Origin: Craterostigma plantagineum
Taxonomy: Eukaryota; Streptophyta; Magnoliopsida; Lamiales; Linderniaceae
Length of the DNA: 64,000 nt
Reading direction: 5' to 3'
Assembly (NCBI GenBank): GCA_027422505.1
Contig: JAPQWV010000127.1
Location: 310,001-374,000, forward strand
The notes under the pieces were generated by a model, which did no database searches, was not told the origin of the DNA, and saw nothing but the letters and a program-made list of their open reading frames with translations. Position 1 is the first letter of the stretch. Every line of letters starts with the position of its first letter. The translations under genes were made by a program, and so were the position numbers. Below are positions 46,650 to 56,610 of this stretch, piece by piece.

Positions 46650-47571
46650 TGTTAATGTTGACTAGCTCAGCTTTGACAATGTTGGGCTAACATTTCAGCC
46701 AACATTGTTGTCTGTCAACATTCGATTTTATCTTTCATGCCCAAAACCGTTTAATCTTTTTTGTAGCTTTATTTACTGATATGCAGGACGTGGTAAAGTG
46801 CTAAAACGAGTCCAAACCGTGTGGAAAGCGTGTGGAGTTGCTTGAACGAATTTAGGAAGTGCACTTACCATAAATAGAAGATTTGAAGATCAAAAGAGAT
46901 CAAGTCAAGCTACGACCAAGATTAGAAGATCTGAATATCAAGGAGATCCAGTCAATCAGTTTACCATAAATAGGAGATAAAGGATCGGCCAATGAGATGA
47001 GAAGATTCGAACTAAATATATACTATATTTAGGGAGATCTTCGAAGAGATATTTGAAGAGATATTCAAGGGATCTTTTTACCAATTCAAGAGGGAGCCAA
47101 GGTCTATAAATAAGAGTTATTTTCGAGCTGCAACTAGTGACTTTCGAGAGAGCTTTCAAGAAGTAACTTTGAGCAACATATTGAGCGAAAACGATGAGCG
47201 AAACACATATCGAGTTTGAGCGATTTTTACTTCTTGCGAGAGTTGCCTTTTAGTCTAGCTTTTCAGAGGTCGTGAGATCTTATAGGTTTAGAATCCTTTT
47301 TGATTCGTTCCGTTTGCTAGACTAGTTTTACCTATCTTTTTCGATAGTTTTGTAATCCATCTTTCTAGTGGATTTTTACCCCTTGGGGCTCGCAGCAAGT
47401 TATTTGACTTGCTGCACAAAAACATCTCTTGTGTTCGTTTCATTTTTATCACTAAGTTTCTATCATTTCCGCTGTGCTTTAAAAGTGAGTTCGAGTGTTA
47501 GCCCAACATCACGTCCAACATCAGTTTACAACTTAGTGTTTTTACATCCATTGTGTACGGGACCGCCTTCA
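46650..47571 (+). repeat. 3' LTR of the Sirevirus-type element
   Basis: 922 bp; no difference from the 5' LTR was found by eye. Confidence 0.94.
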
Positions 47572-47576
47572 AACTT

Positions 47577-49913
47577 CTACGGTTAACTCAGAGATTGGAG
47601 TCATACCTTGTTCAAATAGGATCATTGAATCCCAGTCACAGGTGGACAGAGTCAGGGATCGTGGTTCCTTGCTGATAGAAAATCTGCAATTTCAAACAAG
47701 AGAGAATGGGAAGTTTGGGATGGCAAATCAAAGGCCAGATAACACTGAGACTTTTACGCCGCCAAATTCTATGCCTATGCAGGGAAGTACTGAAGAATTT
47801 GCGATTTCTGAAAGCGTTTCAGGATCGAAAATTCGAGAGGCCTTCGCTGCTCATAGGAAAGGATTGAAAGGCGATTTCTCATCTTCCCAGAAAGGATCAG
47901 TTCAAGATATTGAAGTCGTCAAAACTGGATTGCAAACCTCTGACAAAGTGTCCATTGGTTCTATTTCAAGCTCTGAAGACTCCATAGTTCTGAAGAAGAA
48001 GCTCGTTGGAAAAGCTACTGTAGCCAAATTGAGCAAGAAGACAGAAGTTCAACGTGACAATGGCTTATCGAGTGCAAACAGAAGGTCGACATTACACGGT
48101 CAAGTCACAAAAGAAGCTACAGATTCCTTTTCAACACCACCACCATCAACACAGCAAGCTCAACGAGCGAAACAATTCAGGGGAAATCATGAGCTTAACG
48201 ACGAGCTAAAGATGAAGGCTGATGAACTCGAAAAGCTCTTTACAGAGCATAAACTGCAAGGGCCTTCAGAGCAGTCCTCTTCTGTTCATAAAGGCAAGCC
48301 AGCTATGCAGTATTGCACGCCAGTAGCAGATGGTCAATTGTCTGTTAGTAATCAGTTGTCTGGGCGCACTCGGAGCGCGAACAACGCTGCCAACTTTAGG
48401 GCGGAATCTCCCATGATGATAAGCGATGGCAAAAACTCTGATCGTCAATTCAACAAGAAGTTCGCCGAGCTGAGTGTTTCAGATGGTTCTCGAGGGAAAC
48501 TTTACGATAGATACATGCAAAAGAGAGATGCAAAACTAAAGGCAGATTGGGTTTCCAATAGAGCAGAGAAAGAATTATCATTAAAGTATCTGCAGCAAAG
48601 TCTCGAGCAAAGTAAATTGGAGATGAAGGCCAAATTTTCCCAATCTGCGGAAAGACGAGATTCTGAGAATCCACTTGCACATTCTGTTCCCAACTTTTCC
48701 GATATGAAAAAGGAGAATACTAAGCCTTATGGAGGCATCAGAATAACGCCCAAACAAGCTAGAAGCTCCTCTCGTGGTAAATGCACTAGCGGTGAAGCTG
48801 TGGTTTCCAAGGAGTACATATCACACCAAACACATGCTTTGCAGCAAAGCTCAGCAAATATTCGTAGGAACAGGGAAATCGTTGGTCGTATTAAATTGGA
48901 AGATGAAGAAACTCTAGAAAATTCTGGTACTAAGCCTTTTCTGAGAAAGGGCAGTCGTGCCCGATTTGTTCCTCGAGCTAGGCAGAAGATCTCCATGGAA
49001 CAGTTTGAAGCCTCGAATGCTGAAGTTCATGAAGCTCTAAACACCACAGAAACTACAAGTAGGCTGCATTTTGGATCCGGAAATGATGAAACTTCAACAT
49101 TTTCTCCAGCAAACCATGCTTTGGGCACACAATTGCCCGGAGAAATTCGTTCTAGCTTCCTCCCAGTGAATTCTTTGCAAGATTGGTCTTTAGGAAGTCC
49201 CATGCCATGGAATGGACATGCTCAACAAAACTCATTTTCTTACACGCCAGATTTCGATGCATCTGTCGAATCTCCAAAGGGAAGTCCCGGAATTATCATC
49301 CTACAATGGAGAACGATGCTTTAGCTCGAGCGAGGAAGAAATGGGGGACATCCCAGAAACTAATGCCTTCAAATAGCTCACCTCGTAAGGACAAGGCGAG
49401 TGGATTCAAAAGGCTGCTGAAATTTGGAAGGAAAAATTTTGGTTCGGAGACTTTAGCTGATTGGGTCTCGGTTACGACATCTGAAGGGGATGGTGATAAT
49501 GATACTGAAGATTTGAGGAAATCGAGGATGGGATTTTCCCATGGTCGCCCTTCTGATGAGAATTTCAACCGAGATGAATTCTTTAGCGAACTAAGTATTG
49601 ATTAACATTTCGTGTTTAACGTTTCCTTCCGCTGATGATAGTCCTCCTCGACTCATCTATGACCTTTTCTTCTTACAGCACAATCTTCTTCTTTGAGTTC
49701 AAGCCCAGCTCCTTCAGTCAAATTCAAATCCCGGGATGATCGTATGTCTGGAAACTCCATTAAAGGTAATTCGAAATCTTAATCTGCTGTTAAACATTTC
49801 AATGCAAATAAGTATACAGATGTTCATAAACAGCAAGAATATCCTCTAATTATTACAGGTTCGAGATCTTTATTCTCATTCATGAGTAAGGGAAGCGAAT
49901 CGAAGGCCGGATA
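47577..49913 (+). CDS. CIP7: CIP7-like, 3' part
   Basis: This continues the exon interrupted at 38660 ([20 protein letters not shown] ...) for about 2 kb of Ser/Lys/Glu-rich sequence with [20 protein letters not shown] and [20 protein letters not shown] (coiled-coil-like). The conserved C-terminal block then follows: [46 protein letters not shown]. Two short exons finish the gene (49677-49766 and 49860-49913, ending [15 protein letters not shown]). The frame changes once near 49288-49291, where one G seems to be missing; conservation resumes at once in the other frame. Exon 6 would end at about 49588 (donor GTATTG). With the element present only truncated proteins can be made unless the intact allele exists on the other haplotype. 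Confidence 0.85.
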
Positions 49914-50481
49914 AAACCGTTCGCGGAGAACACATTTCTTTCTCTCATCAAATATGACTTACCACGGCGAAACTTCTCCTCGCCCGTTAATTATTTCTGG
50001 GGATAAAGGGTATGTTGCATATTGTAATGAGTCGGACAAAGTTTCAGTTGGAGTAAAAAGCTTCGCATCATCCATTCTTGCAACAAATGTTTATGTAATT
50101 CAACTTAGTTGAGTCTTCAGATTATTACCGAATCAAATAAGATGCAAATATACATGACTCGATAAAAAATATATCTTTTTTTATAATTATTTTCTCTGAA
50201 GGCATTTTTGCTTCCATGGAAAATCTGTACATCTTAGTCTGAACTAATCACTGCGAAATCCATATTACGCAGTAGCTCTTCTAACTATATTATATAATAC
50301 ATTTTTTTTTATCAAATACTAGACTAGAACGATATATTTACAAGATTCATATTCACCTATCTCATGTGTATACACCTTATTTACAAAATGGTCAACTTGT
50401 TTGTTCCTCTCAGCGATCCAAAGCAGTTAGCATCAGTATCCTGCCATGAGAACTCAGCTAAAATTCATATGGATTAAAATA
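49914..50481. other. Convergent intergenic region
   Basis: The 3' flanks of the CIP7-like and DRM-type genes. AT-rich, with nothing recognised. Confidence 0.5.
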
Positions 50482-50980
50482 CTAAAATATTAAAATATAT
50501 GAAAAGTCAAGAACGAACCAATCACAATCGTTCTTACACTCGAATTCTTCATTATGCGATGCTTTATTATTTGGAAAATTCCTCCTCGTGAATTTTTTAA
50601 CATTTCCACCAGGTGTACTCGCTGAAGAAAATTTCAACGAAAAATAAACAACAAAAATATAAAAAAATTCCAAAAAAAGAAAAGATAATCTAAGTTCATT
50701 TCTTACGCGAAAATGGGGAAGAAGGAGCACTAGTCGGAGAAGAAGGAGTCGAAGGAGAGCCAACTGATACATTCAAATTGCGCCGTGGATCAGTTTTCAA
50801 TATAGTGATGCTTCTACTAATGCGGCTAAAATGGTCGTCCGCCGGCGCCGCCGCGCCCACCGGCGAATCCACCGCCGACCTGGAGGCGGAGAAAGAGTTG
50901 TACTTACGAAGTCGGCCGAGCCCATTTTCTGGCGCTGGCCCGGCGAGAGTTTCGTCCCAAAGCTTGTGGAGAAATCCCAT
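50482..50980 (-). CDS. Dormancy/auxin-associated (DRM1/ARP) family protein
   Basis: A small two-exon gene (50702-50980, 50482-about 50627). The start MGFLHKLWDETLAGPAPENG followed by LGRLRKYNSF is the family signature. A Ser/Pro-rich middle (SPSTPSSPTSAPSSPFS) leads to KKFTRR and a DWFVLDFS end that corresponds to the usual YDW-[IV]-V terminus. Members are intrinsically disordered, induced in dormant or sugar-starved tissue and repressed by auxin; the biochemical role is not known. The C-terminal 20 residues diverge (CKNDCDWFVLDFSYILIF) and the PRSPTVYDW consensus is weak, so the end may be altered by a small indel. Confidence 0.82.
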
Positions 50981-52551
50981 ATTTTATATTTTTTTTAATT
51001 TTTTTTAAAAAAAAAACTTTTTCTTTATTATTTTGGTTTCTTTTGCAACAACCGGGAAAACAGGTGATGGCCTGGCCTTGTAATAATACTTTTTTTAAAA
51101 CGATGTTTTACTTTTACGGAGAGATTTTAAGAAATCAAAGGAAAGTACACCACCTTACGCACGACTGCTACAAAGAAGATTAAGTAATTATTACAACAAA
51201 AATGTTATCTTTCTTCTTAATTGTGTTCAAAGTAAACTGTAATCGCGGAGAGAAAGGAAGGATCTTTATAGATTGATGAAAGGTGTTCATTCTGTTTTTC
51301 TTGAATGGCTTTACGATTTTCAAGGCTTGATTTTTTCGATGAACCCTACAAATATTTACTGGATATCCGAGTTTTTTCACATGTGAATATCAACCATCCA
51401 CCTTTATACGAAATGATACAGATATGATTTACTTTGCATGGACTGTGTTAGTATATAGCTAAAGTTAATTCTTTATAATTATATACCTAATTCCCATAAC
51501 TATCAACAACTTCTTGACCCGCGCCTACCCGACCCGCCTCTTTGTCAAGCCAATATCTGCATACAGTAAAACCTCACTAAATTAATAACATTGAGGTCTA
51601 TTAATTTAGAGAGATATTAATATATCGATGATTAATAAAGAGAAACTTATTAAATTCAGCTAATTTAGTACTTATATATGTTCCATTGTTTATATTCACC
51701 AGTCAACCAATTTGTTTGTAAATAATGAAATATATTCATGTGTAATATCAATTCATTGTATATGATTAACAATTGGACATCGAAAACTCTAGACTTCAAT
51801 TTAAATAGTTAGGGAAGAAATCCAATTAGATTTACATTTTTAAAAACGCTAGTGATAACAGATTCATATTTAACAATTATTGTAATATTTATAATTGTAA
51901 TAATGAAATATTAATTTAGAGTTTTAATGGGATCTAATATTTATAAATGAAATTTTTAAGGATCACTATTTTATTATCTTATCGAATTTGATGATTTTTA
52001 ACAAAACCAAAGTGGGGATGGAAGATTTTACTATTTTAAAGAGGTTATTAATTTACAATGGTGAATCTATAAAAACATACGCAATTGCATAAAAATTTGC
52101 AAGTCAGTACTCATGTCAGAATTTCTTTTAGATAAGTACCCTTTCAACTGTGCGTATCATTTTCCCGATTTTGACGTAACTTCTTATATGTGTATTGCGT
52201 ACCACGTTATACATCTATATGGTAGCCATAAATGGTAACTATATACGTTTCATATGGTACCTTGCGGCAAGCTATATGGTGGTACCATTTTCTAGCTGTA
52301 TTACATACCACAATACGTTTCTCTATGGTACCTAAATGTGTGATATGATGTACCTTGCGGCAGGAGGTACCAATGTGCAAAAAATTCTGCATATAAAAAA
52401 ATACCGATATTGTACTGATTTGCTAATTTTTTATATTAATGGGTAATTTTATGTAAAATTCCCATTTACAATTATTAATACTGTATTATGCAATGTAATA
52501 ATAAGTAATGTGATGTAGCCAAGTGTCTATTTTCTAGGACACACGTCATCT
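50981..52551. other. AT-rich intergenic region, possible MITE
   Basis: No gene. At about 51567 the sequence agtaaaacctcactaaatta opens an AT-rich stretch that ends near 52065 with sequence containing the inverted gaggttattaattt. It may be a decayed MITE of the common aaaacctc...aaattaata type, but no clean target duplication was seen. Around 52150-52380, short stretches around taccttgcggca (at 52259 and 52351) recur. Confidence 0.4.
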
Positions 52552-52600
52552 TTCTAGACTTTTCTCAAACGAACGTCAAAGAAAAACCTCTCGAACTTTC
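52552..52600 (+). promoter_or_regulatory. Heat-shock elements
   Basis: Two imperfect nTTCnnGAAnnTTCn-type arrays: TTC-ta-GAc-tt-TTC at 52552-52564 and cTC-tc-GAA-ct-TTC at 52588-52600. They lie just upstream of the TATA box of the small heat-shock gene, where HSF binding is expected. Confidence 0.6.
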
Positions 52601-52619
52601 CCCTTTCGTTAAGCTCTCC

Positions 52620-52628
52620 CTATATATG
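52620..52628 (+). promoter_or_regulatory. TATA box
   Basis: The sequence ctatatatg lies about 75 bp upstream of the ATG at 52698 and 20 bp downstream of the heat-shock elements, leaving room for a short leader. Confidence 0.65.
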
Positions 52629-52697
52629 TTTTTCAGACAAGTACCTCTCTCACTAGCAGTTGCAAATCACTGAGAAACTCGAAGTTCTTTGGAGAAG

Positions 52698-53264
52698 ATG
52701 AGCGCCGTGGTTGAGGCAATGAATGAGCTCTTACATTTCCCAGAAACCCTCGAAAAGATGATGACGATGGCTTCTCCACATCGACCGCACGATCACCATA
52801 GCAGCAGCCATCGCTTGGGAACGACGTCGTTCGCCGTCGACATACTTGAAACGCCGAAAGAGTACGTCTTCCACGTGGACGTCCCTGGCCTATCCAAGTC
52901 GGATATTCAGGTAGTTATATACCTCCGACTGCTCTCACTCGTTTTGTTGGCGTGTTTTCTGTAATATTCGGACAAAAATCGGGATAATCTGTGGATTTCG
53001 CCGTAGGTTACGGTTGAAGAAGACAACCACTTGGTAATAAAGAGCAACGGTAAGAGGAAAAGGGAAGAAGAGGAAGAGCACGGATGTAAGTACATAAGGC
53101 TCGAGCGAAGGCCGCCGCAGAAGCTCGTGAGGAAGTTTAAGCTGCCGCCGGACTGTGACACGTCGGCCATCACCGCCAAGTGCGAGAGCGGCGTTCTCAC
53201 GGTGGTTGTTGAGAAGCTTCCGCCGCCGCCTAAGCCCAAGACCGTCGAGGTTTCCATTTCTTGA
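52698..53264 (+). CDS. HSP17.4B: Small heat-shock protein, cytosolic class III (HSP17.4B-like)
   Basis: An ATP-independent chaperone with an alpha-crystallin domain. Two exons, 52698-52910 and 53007-53264; the single intron falls inside the crystallin domain (after LSKSDIQ), as in class III genes. The domain runs from FAVDILETPKEYVFHVDVPG through EEDNHLVIKSNGKRKREEEE and KYIRLERRPPQKLVRKFKLP to the conserved SGVLTVVVEK, followed by PPPPKPKTVEVSIS. The KREEEEEHGCKYIRLERR loop is diagnostic of class III. The start is ATG 52698, not the upstream TTG. The frame is intact and upstream HSEs support heat induction. Confidence 0.93.
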
Positions 53265-53731
53265 AAAGAAATTCTGTTTTGGGATAGCGTGTGAACATAG
53301 AAATTGCTCTGTTTATTAGGGTCTAGTTTTCCGAGTGGTCGCTGTGTAATTTCGTTGGTCTTTTGAATGAATGTACCAATTAGCTACCTTAATCATTAGC
53401 TAGAGCAGAGCTGTTACAGGAAAATCTCTCTTTTTCCTTTCTCTGATTTTCATATGATTCTATACATCTATAACGTTAATTTAGTGGAAGTCATCAAGGC
53501 TGAGAAAAGGAAAGAGTTACCCTTTTTGAGTTTTTTTCTGTATTGGTCTTTCTTTTCGTCTGTAAAACTAAGAGATTCGAGCCGCCGTTCCAAAAATGCG
53601 ATCTTTTGAATTGGAAAAATACAGGAGTCATTCCATGTAAGAAAGTTGCGTAGTTGAAATACGAGTTTTGTAAACTTGCCTGATAGATGATGGATTTCTT
53701 TCACTGTTCACAGGCAAAGGCTTTTCAATGG
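53265..53731. other. HSP 3' flank
   Basis: This is 3' UTR and flank of the small heat-shock gene. No other gene is seen. Confidence 0.5.
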
Positions 53732-53739
53732 CTAACTAC

Positions 53740-54446
53740 CATGCCCGTAACTGGAGAATTCGGGGCCTGAAGCAAAACTCGAATTCTGGCCCGAACCCTT
53801 ATTAAATATTTTTTTTCAAATTAGATACGTAATATGGCATAAATTTATATCATAAGTGTTACTTAAATAAAAAATACTCTATCTATTTTGAAATACAACT
53901 CGCTTTAGACTTTTGGCTTTGTATTATTAACACAAGTTGTTTTACTTTTTTTTTCAAAAAAGATTGCTGGAAACTTTTACAACTTTAACCCTCGTCTTAA
54001 ATAAAAATAGCTAGATTAAATAGGATAAAATAGCTAATTGAGGGTATAATAGAGGTTTTGTTTTATTTCTTAATATTTCTCAAAACAGAGAAAGTATGTT
54101 TTACATTTGAATGTTCAATAAATACTTAAAATAGTTATATAAACACTATTTTTGAGAAATTTTGGTCTGGATTCGCTAGATATGAAGAAAATGGTGTCTA
54201 GTTTTTTTTAAACAAGATCAAAGTAATATTTGTTGTTTGAGCAATAATAAAAAGTAAAGTTTGTGCTCGTTTTTGTTAAGTTAGGACCCATGACTAACAA
54301 TCTTTTGAATTATTTTCTATTTTATTTTCTAAATGAAATTATAACAAACTTACTATACTATAATATGTATAAAAAAATATTGGGCCCCCTTCCAAGGCTG
54401 GGCCCGAGGCGACCGCCTCGTTGGCCTCATAGAAGGTACGGGCCTG
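53740..54446. mobile_element. Non-autonomous hAT element
   Basis: A 707-bp segment with inverted ends CATGCCCGTAAC and (reverse-complemented right end) CAGGCCCGTACC, flanked by an exact 8-bp duplication ctaactac (53732-53739 and 54447-54454). An 8-bp duplication is the hAT hallmark. Near both ends are GC-rich blocks (gaattcggggcctgaagc; the cluster ggcccgaggcgaccgcctcg) seen in a widespread plant hAT family. There is no transposase. A Stowaway-like MITE sits inside it. Confidence 0.82.
53875..54094. mobile_element. Stowaway-like MITE nested in the hAT element
   Basis: The left end tactctatctattttgaaat and the right end (reverse-complemented catactttctctgttttgag) are imperfect inverted repeats of the CTCCCTCCGTTTTGAAATA type, with TA at the boundaries. 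About 220 bp, non-coding. Degeneration makes exact ends uncertain. Confidence 0.5.
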
Positions 54447-54454
54447 CTAACTAC

Positions 54455-56149
54455 ACAGTATGCTTCCATCGGACGGTGATCTCTTTATTGCCGCCCTAAA
54501 ATGGAAGGAGAGAGTGTAATAAACGATCATCGAAAATGGTATACTTCTTTCAGTTCCTTACTTATCATGAAATTATTACTTAGCAATATCCTTAGTACGG
54601 TGCTGATCTGAGCCCAGTTCCCACACAGCTGGAAATGTCCCAAGAAGCTGTTTTTTAAGGTGCGCAACTTAACAGAAGTATGAGTTTAGAAAATATCCCA
54701 TCGACCAAATATCCCAGCGCGGCAGCGCCTACAAATAATGTTTGTCTTGTTTCTCTGCAGCATGTAATAACGCTGAAGAGTTCTAAGGAATTCATGGGAA
54801 ATGCGTTTGGCTGCTTTCCATTGACCTCTTTGTTGTATACGTTGGCGGATAACGAATTGGTAACGAATTGGTAGTATAAGGAAATTCCGAGTTTGTGCGA
54901 GGCACAATTTCCTTAAGACAGATTCCCCCGTATGGAACCGTCTCCTAAGACAGATTCCCCAGTATGGAACCGTCTCCCAGGATACGTCGGAAGAGCGTGA
55001 CTTCGTCGTGCACTAAAGAAATCATCGGCGAACTTGAGCAGAATTTCGCGAACAATTTTAGCAGTAGACTTGGTTTTCGTAAGCAAGTTTCGAATGAATT
55101 TTCCAATTGAGTTTCGAGTTTATTTATAGGAATTGGACAGCCTTCCGCAGAAGCATGTATCCCTTCATTTGGAGCACGGCTGTTCGAACGGCCTTCTGTC
55201 CGAAAGGACATGGCTGTCCGATCGAACAGTCGCTTTGAACAGACATGGTCTGTTTCGTACAGTGCTCAACCATTAAGGACCCGTTGGGTTCAAATAAATT
55301 AATAAAATAAAATTTAATTTATTTTCCCGGGAATTCGTAATCCGATCGCAAAAGGACGGATTGATCAGGCCCGTCAATTTTTGTCCGGCATTCTGCGCGG
55401 GTCGCGCCCACACACGAGTCAATTGGATTTGCACCCCCCTTGCGCGCGCACTCGAGCGGCACATGTATGGCATAATATTGTCTATTTAATTTAAACACAT
55501 AAAACACACAACTATAAATAAGGAGGTAGAAACCTTGTGTTCTAACCAATGTGGGACAACCACATTTTTTCATTTTATTTCATCAAGTATTCTCCTTCAA
55601 GCCCAATAACTTCTTCAAGCCCAACTCCAATCCAACACTCTTGTCTCCGAGGATATCTGTCAAATTCGAGGATTCAGTTCTGAAATTCGATCGCTCTAGC
55701 GCAAAAACAGTTATGACAACTACACATTCCCATAAAACTAACCGAAAAACAAACTACCTTGCTCTCTGCTGCAGATCCGTCGTAAGTAAAGCCAAGACAT
55801 CATCAACTAAAGGTGAATTCAAACTGACGGAAGGGCGCAATAATGTATCCTAGCCCATATACGTATCGCGCTACGTTTGTGCGATTCAAGCAGTCGATGC
55901 AATTTCGTCCTCAAGACGCCTTTTTCGCATATTGCCATCGCGGCAAGGGAGTTGGGTTTTTTTTTCTAAAAGAAGATGAATTTGATTAGATTCTCAGATC
56001 ATCAACCGAAGAAATTATTGCGCATCGCCAAGTTCCTTACCGTAAGGAAGGAAAGAAAGAGTATCAAGACAAATCCAAAGCGTTCGAAGCCACTTTTGAC
56101 TAAATACGCTAGCTAGAGGCGTAGCTGCAAAGGAGAAGAGAAAAAAACG
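54455..56149. other. Gene-free region with short repeats, possible LTR remnant
   Basis: No gene is supported. A 32-bp block (taagacagattcccc then gtatggaaccgtctcc) is repeated in tandem at 54914-54945 and 54946-54977. A cluster of short inverted GAACAG/CTGTTC words lies at 55180-55262. The phrase aaccaatgtgggac at about 55545 is common at the ends of plant LTRs or their flanks. This may be an old LTR, but no paired end or duplication was found. Confidence 0.4.
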
Positions 56150-56610
56150 CAATGTAGCGCATGATAAAGCCTGATTCATACCTCTCTTGGCTACAGAATA
56201 CGCTTCACGGCCACATATGGCGCCAATCTTCTTCCTCTTCGTAAATGATCAGCATGTAATAAGGTCCCAAGAAGTTGACGAATCCTACGTAATCGCCAAC
56301 AGGGGTATAACTAAGAAACAATAAATGATAACGTTCACCTACTACGAATCAATCAAAAGAAAGAAAAAAGAAGCGCACCGACTATGCCGTAGCAAGTGGT
56401 GACAAGCTTCAGTACGCCGGTCGACTTGTTTCCTTCATGAATTCGCTTCAGAAGGTCAAAACATTGGATGTCTGAATGCGTAGCAGCGTCTTCAGTTATG
56501 CTCAGTTCGGACTGCTCAAGTCGAGTCTGTCGATCTTCAGCACTTTTCATTACGTTATGCGCTTTTGTCCCCACCAATCATGTAGAAGTTCTACGTTAGA
56601 AACATAGCGC
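56150..56610 (-). pseudogene. SAC-domain phosphoinositide phosphatase fragment
   Basis: Pieces of a SAC2-5/FIG4-like polyphosphoinositide phosphatase. About 56610-56380 encodes an NFYMIG block, VLKIDRL, then EQSELSITEDAATHSD and LLKRIHEGNKSTG followed by VTTCYGIVG. After a likely intron, 56270-56180 encodes NFLGPYYMLII and, in another frame, KRKKIGAICGREAYSVAKR. Frame changes occur at about 56545, 56525 and 56246, and the upstream block contains a stop. The catalytic CX5R region and both termini are absent, so this is a decayed fragment. Confidence 0.75.

Larger units (their letters stand above)
38661..47571 (+). mobile_element. Sirevirus-type Ty1/copia retrotransposon, near-complete
   Basis: An 8,911-bp element with two 922-bp LTRs (38661-39582, 46650-47571), TG...CA ends, a 5-bp duplication, a tRNA-iMet primer site and a purine tract. 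The coding order is gag, protease, integrase, reverse transcriptase, RNase H (copia order). Long gag with two zinc knuckles, a 1.9-kb non-coding stretch after pol, and several purine-tract copies upstream of the 3' LTR place it in the SIRE/Maximus (Sirevirus) lineage. No env-like frame is present. LTRs are identical by eye, so insertion was very recent. A single base appears lost from a G run near 41750, between protease and integrase. The element carries many copies of an AATGTTG-NNC-CAACATT near-palindrome. Confidence 0.95.
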
